A DNA stretch of 35,937 nucleotides from Burkholderiales bacterium (GTDB lineage: Bacteria; Pseudomonadota; Gammaproteobacteria; Burkholderiales; Burkholderiaceae_C), in the NCBI GenBank assembly GCA_026932425.1, contig JAIXKN010000088.1:1-35937 (forward strand), given 5' to 3'. A program made the translations under genes and the position numbers. Under the pieces are notes generated by a model, which worked only from the letters and a program-made list of their open reading frames with translations, was not told where the DNA came from and searched no databases. Shown piece after piece: positions 26,548 through 34,264 of the stretch (position 1 is its first letter; each line of letters begins with the position of its first letter).

Positions 26548-27705
26548 TCAGTCGCGCACGAGCGAGAACTTGCCGTTCTTCACCGTCATCAGCACGCGAC
26601 CGCGCTCGTCGTAGCCCGAGTGGTCCTGCGGCGTCATGTTGACGACGCCCTGCGAGGTGACGAGGTCTTGTGCCCCTTCGAGCGCATCGCGCAGCGCGGC
26701 GCGGAACTCGGGTGTTCCGGGCTTGCCCTTCTTCGCCGCCTGCGGGATCGCGTGCTGCAGCAGCAGGCCCGAGTCCCAGACGCCGGCACCGAAGATCGGC
26801 GGCTGCGCGCCGAACTGCTTCTCGTACTTCGCCAGGTACTCGAGCGCGACCTTCTTGGTCGGCACGCTGTCCGGGATCTCGTCGATCACGAGCAGCAGCG
26901 GGCCGACGACGAGCGCGCCCTCCACCTTCTTGGCGCCGATCTTGATGAACGCCGGCGTCGCCGCGCCGTGCGTCTGGAAGATCGGACCCTTGTAGCCGGC
27001 GTCGACGAGCTGCATGTTCGGCAACGCGGCGTCGGCGGCAACGCCGGCGACGAGCACTGCGTCGGGGCTGGCGGCCATCAGCTTCAGCACCTGGCCGGTG
27101 ACGCTCGTGTCCTCGCGGTTGTAGCGCTCGTTGGCGACGATCCTCAGGCCCGCCTTCTCGGCCATCGGCGCGAAGGTCTTGTACCAGACGTCGCCGTACG
27201 GGTCGTTGCGGCCGATGAAGCCGACGGTCTTCACCCCGCGCTTGGTCATCGCGCTGATCAGGCCCTCGCTGACCACGGAGTCGTTCGGGTGCGCCTTGAA
27301 CGCCCAGCGCCGCTGGTCGTCCATCGGCAACACGACCGCGCCGGTGCCGACCGGAGCGAGCATCGGCGTCTTCGCCTCGGCGATGAACTGCAGCACGCCG
27401 ATCGCGTTCGGCGAGCCCGACGGCCCGATCAGCGCGTCGATGCGCGACTCGGACAGCAGCTTCTTGGTCAGCTGCACGGTCTGCGTCGAGTCGCTCGCGT
27501 CGTCGTACTGGATGTACTCGACGCTCAGGTCGCCGATCCGGGTCGGCAGCAGCGTCGCCGTGTTCTTCTGCGGGATGCCCACGAATGCGGTCGGGCCGGT
27601 AGCCGAGGTGATGACCCCGATCTTGACCTGCGCCTGAACCGGGATCGCCGCTGCCAGCGCCAGCCCAGTCAGGGCCGCGAGGATCGTGTTGCGCACTTCT
27701 GCCAT
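26548..27705 (-). CDS. livK: Branched-chain amino acid ABC transporter substrate-binding protein
   Basis: A 385-residue periplasmic binding protein of the Leu/Ile/Val family (peripla_BP_6). The signal peptide is residues 1-26 (AAIPVQAQ), then VKIGVITSATGPTAFVGIPQ begins the type I binding fold. IDALIGPSGSPNAIGVLQFI, KTVGFIGRNDPYGDVWYKTF and DAVLVAGVAADAALPNMQLV are family features. In Burkholderiales such proteins bind many carboxylates and aromatics as well as branched amino acids, so the ligand is open. AAGGAG eight bases before the ATG fixes the start. It is the last gene of the liv locus, 92 bases after livF, with a hairpin in between that may set its separate expression level. Confidence 0.93.
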   Translation of the reverse strand: MAEVRNTILAALTGLALAAAIPVQAQVKIGVITSATGPTAFVGIPQKNTATLLPTRIGDLSVEYIQYDDASDSTQTVQLTKKLLSESRIDALIGPSGSPNAIGVLQFIAEAKTPMLAPVGTGAVVLPMDDQRRWAFKAHPNDSVVSEGLISAMTKRGVKTVGFIGRNDPYGDVWYKTFAPMAEKAGLRIVANERYNREDTSVTGQVLKLMAASPDAVLVAGVAADAALPNMQLVDAGYKGPIFQTHGAATPAFIKIGAKKVEGALVVGPLLLVIDEIPDSVPTKKVALEYLAKYEKQFGAQPPIFGAGVWDSGLLLQHAIPQAAKKGKPGTPEFRAALRDALEGAQDLVTSQGVVNMTPQDHSGYDERGRVLMTVKNGKFSLVRD

Positions 27706-27752
27706 CGTCTTGCTCCTTCAGCGTGGTGGATCGATTCTGCCTTGCACACGGT

Positions 27753-27779
27753 CCGGCGGCGAGTGGAAGTCGCCTCCGG
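27753..27779 (-). terminator. Intercistronic hairpin between livF and livK
   Basis: CCGGCGGCGA (27753-27762) and TCGCCTCCGG (27770-27779) pair over ten bases with one mismatch, around loop GTGGAAG. Such stems between transporter genes can stabilise upstream mRNA or partly terminate. There is no T-run. Confidence 0.4.
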
Positions 27780-27797
27780 CGCCGGGACTCTGCCGCT

Positions 27798-28571
27798 TCA
27801 CCGCCCGCGCCCCAGACCGAGGTAGGACTCGATGACGCGGGGATTGCGGGCCAGGTCGGCGGCAGGCCCTTCGAGCGTGATCCGGCCGTTCTCGAGAACG
27901 TAGCCGTGATCAGCGACCTGCAGCGCCGCGCGCGCGTTCTGCTCGACGAGCAGGATGGATACGCCGCTGCTGCGCAGTTCGCCGATGATGCGAAAGATCT
28001 CCCGCACGATCTGCGGCGCCAGGCCGAGGCTCGGTTCGTCGAGCAGCAGCAGGCGCGGCTGCGCCATCAGCGCGCGGCCGAGCGCGAGCATCTGGCGCTC
28101 GCCGCCCGAGAGCGTTCCCGCCTCCTGGGTGCGCCGCTCCTTCAGGCGCGGGAAGAGGTCGAAGACGCGCTCCATTGCCGCGGCATGGTCGCGCGCACCG
28201 GTGCGGTGCCGCGCGAACGCGCCGAGCAGCAGGTTGTCGGCGACGCTCAAGCCGCCGAACAGCGCGCGCGACTCGGGGACGAGACCCATGCCGCACTCGA
28301 CCATCCGCTCGACTTCCAGCCCGGACGCGTCCTGACCGAGGAAGCGCACCTCCCCGCGGCCGCGCGCGAGCAGGCCGATGATCGCCGCGAGCATCGTCGT
28401 CTTGCCGGCGCCGTTCGGACCGATCACGGTGACGATGCTGCCGGCATCGACGCGCAGACTGGCGCCGTGCAGCGCCTCGACCCTGCCATACGAGACGCAC
28501 AGGTCGCGCACCTCGAGCATCGGCGCTGCCGCGGCAGTGCCGACCGGCGTGGCGCGCGCTCCGGCGTTCAC
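27798..28571 (-). CDS. livF: Branched-chain amino acid ABC transporter ATPase LivF
   Basis: A LivF-type ATPase with Walker [10 protein letters not shown], signature LSGGERQ, Walker [14 protein letters not shown] and the LivF-specific [20 protein letters not shown] and [20 protein letters not shown]. With the GTG at 28571 it has 257 residues; the ATG at 28520 would give 240, the usual LivF length. I chose the GTG because it overlaps the livMG stop as GTGA and has GGCGGGG upstream, but the first 17 residues are not conserved-looking, so the ATG remains possible. It works with the LivG half of the preceding fusion protein to drive import. Confidence 0.92.
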   Translation of the reverse strand: MNAGARATPVGTAAAAPMLEVRDLCVSYGRVEALHGASLRVDAGSIVTVIGPNGAGKTTMLAAIIGLLARGRGEVRFLGQDASGLEVERMVECGMGLVPESRALFGGLSVADNLLLGAFARHRTGARDHAAAMERVFDLFPRLKERRTQEAGTLSGGERQMLALGRALMAQPRLLLLDEPSLGLAPQIVREIFRIIGELRSSGVSILLVEQNARAALQVADHGYVLENGRITLEGPAADLARNPRVIESYLGLGRGR

Positions 28572-30376
28572 GACGCGACCCCGCCCAGGTAGGCCTCGAC
28601 CACTGCCGGGTTGGCTTGCACCTCGGCGGGCAGGCCCTCGGCGATCTTCTCGCCGAAGTCCATGACGACGACGCGATCGGCGAGCCCCATCACGAAGTCC
28701 ATGTCGTGCTCGACCAGCAGGATGCCGACCGCGTCGTCGCGCAGCTTCGCCAGCAGTTCGGCGAGCGCCTGCTTCTCGCGCAGGCGCAGCCCGGCGGCAG
28801 GCTCGTCGAGCAGCAGCAGGCAGGGGTCGGCGGCGAGCGCACGCGCGATCTCGACGATGCGCTGCTGACCCAGCGCGAGGCTGCCCGCGGGCTCGAACAT
28901 GCTTGCGCCGAGGCCCACGCGCTCGATCTGGCGCGCCGCCTCGGCGAGCAGCCGGCGCTCCTCCCCACGGTCCAGGCGCAGCCCGGCGGCGAGCACGCCG
29001 CGGCTGCCGCGCAGGTGCGCGCCGAGCGCGACGTTCTCGAGCACGCTCATCGAGGGCAGCAGCCGCACGTGCTGGAAGGTGCGGCTCATGCCCAGGCGCG
29101 CGATCTCGCGTGCGCCCAGGCGCTCGATGCGCCGGCCGAGGAAGCTGATCTCGCCTTCGCTCGCCGGATCGGTTCCCGAAACGCCGTTGAAGAGCGTGCT
29201 CTTGCCGGCGCCGTTCGGCCCGATCAGCGCGAGCACCTCGCCGGCATGCACCTCGAAGCTCATGTCGTGGTTCGCGACGAGGCCGCCGAAACGCTTGGTC
29301 ACGCCGCGCAGAGCGAGCAGCACCGTGCCACGCGCGAGCGGGGTGCGCGCCGGCAGCGGCTCGCCTTGCGGCACCGCCCGCGGTGCGCGACTGCGCTGCG
29401 CCTGGCGCGCGCCCGGCAGCCAGCGCGTGAGCACCGGCCACAGCCCGTCGGGCGTGCGCTGCAGGAGCAGGATCATCAGCATGCCGAAGACGATCACCTC
29501 GAAGTTGCCCGACGCGCCGAGCAGCGCCGGCAGCACGTCCTGCAGCCACTGGTTCAGGAACGTGACCAGCCCGGCGCCGAGCAGCGCGCCCCAGACGCTC
29601 GCCGCGCCCCCGATCACGGCCATGAACAGGTACTCGATGCTCATGCCCAGGCCGAACGGCGTCGGGTTGATGAAGCGCTGCATGTGCGCGTATAGCCATC
29701 CCGAGACGGCCGCGAACAGCGCCGCGACCATGAACGCCGCCATCTTCGCCCGTGCCGTGTCCACGCCCATCGCCTCGGCCATCGTCGCGCCGCCCCGCAG
29801 CGCGCGGATCGCGCGTCCGGCGCGCGAGTCGAGCAGGTTGCGCGTGAAGACCATCGCCGCGAGCAGCGTCGCCCAGATCAGGTAGTGGAAGCTGCCGGCA
29901 CCGCGGATCGGCGTGCCGCCGACCTGCGGCGGGGGAATGTCCGTCAACCCGGCATGGCCGCCGAGGAAGTCGAGGTTCGTGAACAGGAAGTACAGGCTGA
30001 TGCCCCACGCGATCGTGCACAGCGGCAGGTAGTGCCCCGACAGGCCGAGCGTCACCGCGCCGAGCATCCACCCGACCGCGGCGGTCAGCATGAGGCCGGC
30101 CGCGAGCCCGATCCAGGGTGAGCCCCCGGCCCACCCGAGCCAGCCGGGCAGCGCGCTCGTCGTGCTCAGCCACGCGCTCGTGTACGCGCCGATGCCGACG
30201 AACGCCGCCTGGCCGAACGACGTGAGGCCGGCGACGCCGGTGAGCAGCACGAGGCCGAGCGCGACGAGCGCGGCGAGCGCGATGTAGCCGAGCAGCGTGA
30301 CCTGGAACTCGGGCAGCACGAGCGGCGCGAGCGCGACCGCGGCGAGCAGGACCACCGTCGGCACGCGCCGCATCAT
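28568..30376 (-). CDS. livM/livG: Fused LivM permease - LivG ATPase
   Basis: One 602-residue frame joins two usually separate subunits. Residues 1 to about 320 are a LivM permease with eight or more helices ([60 protein letters not shown]). A linker (about 322-350) leads to a LivG ATPase (353-602): GPNGAGKS at 386-393, [15 protein letters not shown] as signature, [11 protein letters not shown] and [20 protein letters not shown]. Such LivM-LivG fusions are known in betaproteobacteria. The ATG at 30376 overlaps the livH stop (ATGA) and a second ATG follows directly. The stop overlaps livF. The complex imports branched-chain or related amino acids. Confidence 0.93.
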   Translation of the reverse strand: MMRRVPTVVLLAAVALAPLVLPEFQVTLLGYIALAALVALGLVLLTGVAGLTSFGQAAFVGIGAYTSAWLSTTSALPGWLGWAGGSPWIGLAAGLMLTAAVGWMLGAVTLGLSGHYLPLCTIAWGISLYFLFTNLDFLGGHAGLTDIPPPQVGGTPIRGAGSFHYLIWATLLAAMVFTRNLLDSRAGRAIRALRGGATMAEAMGVDTARAKMAAFMVAALFAAVSGWLYAHMQRFINPTPFGLGMSIEYLFMAVIGGAASVWGALLGAGLVTFLNQWLQDVLPALLGASGNFEVIVFGMLMILLLQRTPDGLWPVLTRWLPGARQAQRSRAPRAVPQGEPLPARTPLARGTVLLALRGVTKRFGGLVANHDMSFEVHAGEVLALIGPNGAGKSTLFNGVSGTDPASEGEISFLGRRIERLGAREIARLGMSRTFQHVRLLPSMSVLENVALGAHLRGSRGVLAAGLRLDRGEERRLLAEAARQIERVGLGASMFEPAGSLALGQQRIVEIARALAADPCLLLLDEPAAGLRLREKQALAELLAKLRDDAVGILLVEHDMDFVMGLADRVVVMDFGEKIAEGLPAEVQANPAVVEAYLGGVAS

Positions 30377-31413
30377 TCCTCGTCCTCGCCGGCACGGCGC
30401 GTCGTGAACGAGCGCCACAGCAGCACCGGGATGATGAGCGTGAAGACGATCACCTCCTTGAACGACGACGCCCAGAAGGACGAGAACGACTCGAGCAGCC
30501 CGACCAGCAGCGCACCGGCCGCCGCCGCCGGGTAGCTCGCGAGGCCGCCGACGATCGCCGCGACGAAGCCCTTCAGGCCGATCATGAAGCCGGTGTCGTA
30601 GTAGATCGTCGTCAGCGGCGCGATCAGCACGCCCGACAGAGCGCCGATCAGCGCCGCCAGCAGGAACGACAGCTTGCCGGCGAGCACGGTCGAGATCCCC
30701 ATCAGCCGCGCGCCGGTACGGTGCATCGCCGTCGCGCGCAGCGCCTTGCCGTAGATCGTGCGCTCGAAGAAGAGGTAGAGGACGAGGATCAGCACGAGCG
30801 ACGCGCCGATCACCCACAGCGCCTGGCCGTTGAGCGTGATCGCACCGAGTTCGACGCGCGCCTCGGTGAACGGCTGCGTGCGCCGGCCCTCGGCACCGAA
30901 CAGCAGCAGCGCAAGGCCGACCAGCACGAAATGCACCGCGACGGCGACGATCAGCAGCACGAGAACCGACGCGTGCGCGAGCGGCTGGAACGCGAGCCGG
31001 TAGATCATCGGCCCGAGCGGAACGACGAGCGCGAGCGCGAGGACGACCTGCGCCGCCAGCGGCATCGCCTGCACGTCGAGCGTCAGCACAGTGAGCGCCG
31101 CGGCGAGCGGGTACGCCAAGTTCCAGCCCAGCATGCGCCAGATCGCGCGCCGACGCCCGCTGCGCAGCGCGATCGCGAACTCGACGACCGCCACCGCGGC
31201 TCCGAAGCCCAGCAGCAGCCAAAGCGTTCCGGGCGTCTTGCCGGCCTGAAAGCTCGCGACCGTGAGCGCGCCGAGCGCGACATACTCGCCCTGCGGGATG
31301 TAGATCACGCGCGTCACCGCGAACACGAGCACCAGCGCGAGGGCGAGCAGCGCATAGATCGCCCCGTTCGTGACACCGTCCTGCGTCAGCAGCAAGATGA
31401 TCTGCGCGTTCAT
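30373..31413 (-). CDS. livH: Branched-chain amino acid ABC transporter permease LivH, long form
   Basis: A 346-residue permease, longer than the usual 290-310. The N-terminal [20 protein letters not shown] helix and the C-terminal [40 protein letters not shown] and [20 protein letters not shown] blocks are those of LivH. Where LivH normally has the NFAHGE motif this one has [14 protein letters not shown]. An extra segment of about 50 residues with hydrophobic stretches and a basic [10 protein letters not shown] patch lies at about 75-125. The ATG at 31413 is chosen because it starts the conserved helix; a start 36 bases upstream (31449) is less likely. It is first in the liv operon, preceded by a good sigma-70 promoter. 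Confidence 0.9.
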   Translation of the reverse strand: MNAQIILLLTQDGVTNGAIYALLALALVLVFAVTRVIYIPQGEYVALGALTVASFQAGKTPGTLWLLLGFGAAVAVVEFAIALRSGRRRAIWRMLGWNLAYPLAAALTVLTLDVQAMPLAAQVVLALALVVPLGPMIYRLAFQPLAHASVLVLLIVAVAVHFVLVGLALLLFGAEGRRTQPFTEARVELGAITLNGQALWVIGASLVLILVLYLFFERTIYGKALRATAMHRTGARLMGISTVLAGKLSFLLAALIGALSGVLIAPLTTIYYDTGFMIGLKGFVAAIVGGLASYPAAAAGALLVGLLESFSSFWASSFKEVIVFTLIIPVLLWRSFTTRRAGEDEE

Positions 31414-31473
31414 GCCGGTTCTTGGTCTGGGCACCCAGGTACGCGGCAACTGCGTCCGTGCCGGCTGCGCGCG

Positions 31474-31501
31474 AGGATAGGCAATTCGCCTTCCTCGTCA
31501 A
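31474..31501 (-). promoter_or_regulatory. Sigma-70-type promoter of the liv operon
   Basis: On the minus strand TTGACG (31501-31496) and TATCCT (31479-31474) are separated by 16 bases. They match the consensus in five and four of six positions. The -10 lies about 60 bases before the livH ATG at 31413. This is the best conventional promoter in the window. Confidence 0.6.
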
Positions 31502-31543
31502 GCCTGCAACACAAACGCACGTCAGATCCGGCGTGCGATGCAG

Positions 31544-31575
31544 CGGCCGATGCGGCCCCGCCGCCGCATCGGCCG
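31544..31575 (-). terminator. Long perfect hairpin downstream of rsmE
   Basis: CGGCCGATGCGGC (31544-31556) and GCCGCATCGGCCG (31563-31575) form a perfect 13-bp stem with a 6-base loop. It sits 41 bases past the rsmE stop and just upstream of the liv promoter, so it probably ends the rsmE transcript, although no T-run follows. Confidence 0.55.
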
Positions 31576-31616
31576 TGGAGAGGGAGGACCGTATCGGGAG
31601 ATGCCCGCAAGGCGTC

Positions 31617-32324
31617 TCAGGCCAGACTCAGCCAGGCCAGCAGCGCCAGCGGCGCCGTCTCCGCGCGCAGCACCCGCGGTCCGAGTGCGCGCGGCTCGAA
31701 GCCCGCAGCCTGCGCCGCCTGCGCCTCGATCGCGCTCAGCCCGCCTTCGGGCCCGCTCAGCACCAGCAGCGGCTGCGAGGGTTCGGGCCTCTGCGGCGCG
31801 ACCTGCGCGCCGGGGCTGAGCAGCCAGCGCTGCGGCGCCGCCGGCAGCGCGGCCAGCACCTGGCCAAGGCCGCGCACCGGATGCACCGCCGGCACGCGCG
31901 TGCGCCCGCACTGTTCGGCCGCCGCCACCGCCAGCGCCTGCCAGTGGATGCGGCGCCGCTCGGCACGCTCGCCCTCGAGGCGCAGCACCGAGCGTTCGCA
32001 GAGCACGGGTTGCAGGGCCGCGGCGCCGAGTTCGGTCGCCTTCTCGACGAGCCAGTCCATGCGTTCGTTCGCCGGCATGCCGACGACGAGCGTCACGGCC
32101 GGCGCCAACTCGCGCTCGACGGGATCGTGCGCGAGCGGCTCCACCCGCACCGACTGCCGGCCGATCGCGTGCACGCGCGCGCGCCACTCGCCGCCGCGGC
32201 CATCGAAGAGCACGAGCGCATCGCCGGGCTGCAGCCGGCGCACCTGCACGTGCCGGGACGGCCCCGGGGGAAGGTCCACCGCACAGGCGGCCCGCAGCGG
32301 AAGATCGACGTACACGCGCAGCAT
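31617..32324 (-). CDS. rsmE: 16S rRNA (uracil1498-N3)-methyltransferase RsmE
   Basis: A 235-residue SPOUT methyltransferase that modifies U1498 of 16S rRNA. The N-terminal PUA-like part (residues 1-70) has [32 protein letters not shown] and FDGRGGEW. The knotted C-terminal domain carries [20 protein letters not shown], the [11 protein letters not shown] region, [18 protein letters not shown] and [18 protein letters not shown], the classic RsmE SAM-binding knot. Length is normal. It lies 49 bases after the fadD stop on the same strand. A TACGAT -10-like element ends eight bases before the ATG, with no Shine-Dalgarno, so it may have its own nearly leaderless transcript. Confidence 0.95.
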   Translation of the reverse strand: MLRVYVDLPLRAACAVDLPPGPSRHVQVRRLQPGDALVLFDGRGGEWRARVHAIGRQSVRVEPLAHDPVERELAPAVTLVVGMPANERMDWLVEKATELGAAALQPVLCERSVLRLEGERAERRRIHWQALAVAAAEQCGRTRVPAVHPVRGLGQVLAALPAAPQRWLLSPGAQVAPQRPEPSQPLLVLSGPEGGLSAIEAQAAQAAGFEPRALGPRVLRAETAPLALLAWLSLA

Positions 32325-32332
32325 CGGCGGGG

Positions 32333-32338
32333 ATCGTA
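32333..32338 (-). promoter_or_regulatory. Putative -10 element (TACGAT) directly upstream of rsmE
   Basis: GCTACGATCC on the minus strand ends eight bases before the rsmE ATG at 32324. It matches the sigma-70 -10 consensus in four of six positions. It belongs to the same pattern of start-proximal -10 elements seen at argS and the reductase gene. Confidence 0.35.
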
Positions 32339-32373
32339 GCCGCGCCGCGCGCGCACCCCGATCCGCGGCCCGG

Positions 32374-34041
32374 TCAGGCGCGCAGCGCGCGCCGCAGCAC
32401 CTTGCCCACCGGGGTCTTCGGCAGTTCGTCGCGGAACTCGATCCAGCGCGGGCGCTTGTAGCCGGTGAGGTTGGCCTCGCAGTAGGCGCGGATGTCGGCC
32501 TCGGTGACCGACGCGTCCTTGCGCACGACGACGACCTTCACCGCCTCGCCCGACTTCTCGTCGGGGACGCCGATCGCCGCGCACTCGAGCACGCCGGGCA
32601 TCTGCGTCAGCACGTCCTCGACCTCGTTGGGATAGACGTTGAAGCCGCTGACCAAGATCATGTCCTTCTTGCGGTCGACGATGCGAAAAGCGCCGCGCTC
32701 GTCGACCGTCGCGATGTCCCCGGTGCGGAAGAAGCCATCGGCGGTCATCGCCTTGGCGGTCTCGTCGGGCCGCTGCCAGTAGCCGGCCATCACCTGCGGC
32801 CCCCGCACCGCCAGTTCGCCGGGCGTGCCGGGCGGCACCTCGTTCCCGTCGTCGTCCAGCAGCTTCAGCTCGGTGCTCGGCAGCGGCATGCCGATGTTGC
32901 CGCTGTAGGCCGTGGTGTCCACCGGGTTGCAGGTCACCGACGGGCTCGTCTCCGACAGGCCATAGCCCTCGCAGATCGGGCAGCCGGTCTTCTCCAGCCA
33001 CAGCCGCGCGGTGGCCTGCTGCACCGCCATGCCGCCGCCGACGCTGATCTTCAGGTGCGACCAGTCGACCTTGTCGAAGTCCGGGTGGTGCGCCAGCGCG
33101 TTGAAGAGCGTGTTCACCGCCGGGAAGCTGTGAAAGCGATGCTTCGCGAGTTCCTGCAGCACCGCAGCGAAGTCGCGCGCGTTGGGCAGCAGGATGTTGC
33201 AGCCGCCCATGCGCGTGCCGAGCATCATGCAGGCCGTGAAGCCGAAGATGTGATAGAGCGGCAGCGCACAGACGGTGACGATCTGCTCTCCCGCTGGCAC
33301 CTTGCCGAGCGCCGGCTGGTACCAGGCCTCGGACTGCAGCACGTTGGCCACCAGGTTGCGGTGCAGCAGCACCGCGCCCTTGCTCACCCCGGTCGTGCCG
33401 CCGGTGTACTGCAGCACCGCGATGTCGTCCGGGCCCGCGGCCACCGGCTTGTGCGCCTTGCCGCGCCCCTTGGCCAGCGCGTCGTTGAAGCGCAGTGCGC
33501 CGGGCAGCCGCCACGGCGGCACCAGCTTGCGCACGCGGCGCACGACGTGGTTGACGATCGCGCCCTTGAGCCAGCCGAGCATGTCGCCCATGGCCGCGAC
33601 GATCACCGTCTTCGTCGGCACCGAGTCGGCGACCTGCTGCAGCGTCGCGGCAAAGTTCTCGAGGATCACGATCGCCTTGGCGCCGGAGTCCTTCAACTGG
33701 TGCTCGAGCTCGCGCGGCGTGTAGAGCGGGTTGACGTTGACCACCACCATCCCCGCGCGCAGGATCCCGGCCACCGCCACCGGGTACTGCGGCACGTTGG
33801 GCATCATGATCGCAACGCGGTCGCCGGCGGCCAGCCCGCTGGCCTGCAGGAAGGCAGCGAAGGCGCGCGAATGCTCGTCGACGTCGCCGTAGCGGAAGGC
33901 GCGGCCCATGAAGAGATAGGCGTTGCGGTCGCGAAAGCTGCGAAAGCTCTCCTCCAGCAGCGCCGTCAGCGAAGGATGGCCGCCGAGATCGATCTCGGCG
34001 GGCACGCCCGCCGGGTAATGCTTGAGCCAGGTCTTTTCCAT
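32374..34041 (-). CDS. fadD: Long-chain fatty acid-CoA ligase FadD
   Basis: A 555-residue acyl-adenylate synthetase of the FadD type, which activates fatty acids to acyl-CoA. Motifs are LQYTGGTTGVSKGAVLLHRN (P-loop), the YGLSETSPS segment, FRTGDIATVDERG, VDRKKDMILVSGFNVYPNEV (the FACS-type linker region) and TPVGKVLRRALRA, with the catalytic C-terminal lysine. The N-terminal MEKTWLKHYPAGVPAEIDL is that of E. coli-like FadD. The ATG at 34041 has GGAG upstream. The frame stays open to 34161 but the extra part is not conserved-looking. Membrane association is expected from the family. Together with fadH and glcB it suggests fatty acid use. It is divergent from the exported repeat protein gene. 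Confidence 0.95.
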   Translation of the reverse strand: MEKTWLKHYPAGVPAEIDLGGHPSLTALLEESFRSFRDRNAYLFMGRAFRYGDVDEHSRAFAAFLQASGLAAGDRVAIMMPNVPQYPVAVAGILRAGMVVVNVNPLYTPRELEHQLKDSGAKAIVILENFAATLQQVADSVPTKTVIVAAMGDMLGWLKGAIVNHVVRRVRKLVPPWRLPGALRFNDALAKGRGKAHKPVAAGPDDIAVLQYTGGTTGVSKGAVLLHRNLVANVLQSEAWYQPALGKVPAGEQIVTVCALPLYHIFGFTACMMLGTRMGGCNILLPNARDFAAVLQELAKHRFHSFPAVNTLFNALAHHPDFDKVDWSHLKISVGGGMAVQQATARLWLEKTGCPICEGYGLSETSPSVTCNPVDTTAYSGNIGMPLPSTELKLLDDDGNEVPPGTPGELAVRGPQVMAGYWQRPDETAKAMTADGFFRTGDIATVDERGAFRIVDRKKDMILVSGFNVYPNEVEDVLTQMPGVLECAAIGVPDEKSGEAVKVVVVRKDASVTEADIRAYCEANLTGYKRPRWIEFRDELPKTPVGKVLRRALRA

Positions 34042-34087
34042 CGACGCTCCATCCCGCCCTGCGGCCCATTCTGGCGCGGGCCTCTTC

Positions 34088-34103
34088 CCCCCGATATCGG
34101 GGG
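34088..34103. promoter_or_regulatory. Perfect 16-bp palindrome upstream of fadD and the repeat protein gene
   Basis: CCCCCGATATCGGGGG is a perfect palindrome, and flanking CTTC/GAAG extends it to 34084-34106 with one bulged C. It lies 47 bases before the fadD ATG and is a candidate operator for fadD or for the divergent gene. Confidence 0.5.
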
Positions 34104-34153
34104 AAGCTAGGACTGCCGGCGCGCTGCGGACCCGGCTCATCCGGGATCGCACT

Positions 34154-34182
34154 CCCCTCATCCGAGGGGTCCTAAAGACCCC
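34154..34182 (+). promoter_or_regulatory. Two overlapping, mutually exclusive hairpins
   Basis: CCCCTC-ATCC-GAGGGG (34154-34169) and GGGGTC-CTAAA-GACCCC (34166-34182) share the same GGGG, so only one can form. This is an attenuator-like or operator arrangement in the 223-base gap before the exported repeat protein gene. It is upstream of the assumed start at 34265. Confidence 0.45.
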
Positions 34183-34196
34183 GCCCAGGCCCCGCA

Positions 34197-34214
34197 GCTA
34201 ACGTTTTGCTAACG
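34197..34214 (+). promoter_or_regulatory. Direct repeat GCTAACG, 11-base period
   Basis: GCTAACG occurs at 34197-34203 and 34208-34214, one helical turn apart, with TTTT between. Direct heptamers one turn apart are typical of response-regulator or LuxR-type binding sites. No identified regulator is linked to it. Confidence 0.4.
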
Positions 34215-34264
34215 GTCGCCGGCGATGCTCGGGTCAGCTGCCATACGACCCGCGGAGACCGACG

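Noticed and set aside
34066-34090. Possible sigma-54 promoter (TGGCGCG-like) before the repeat protein gene
   Set aside because: The conserved GC at -12 is absent at the required spacing.
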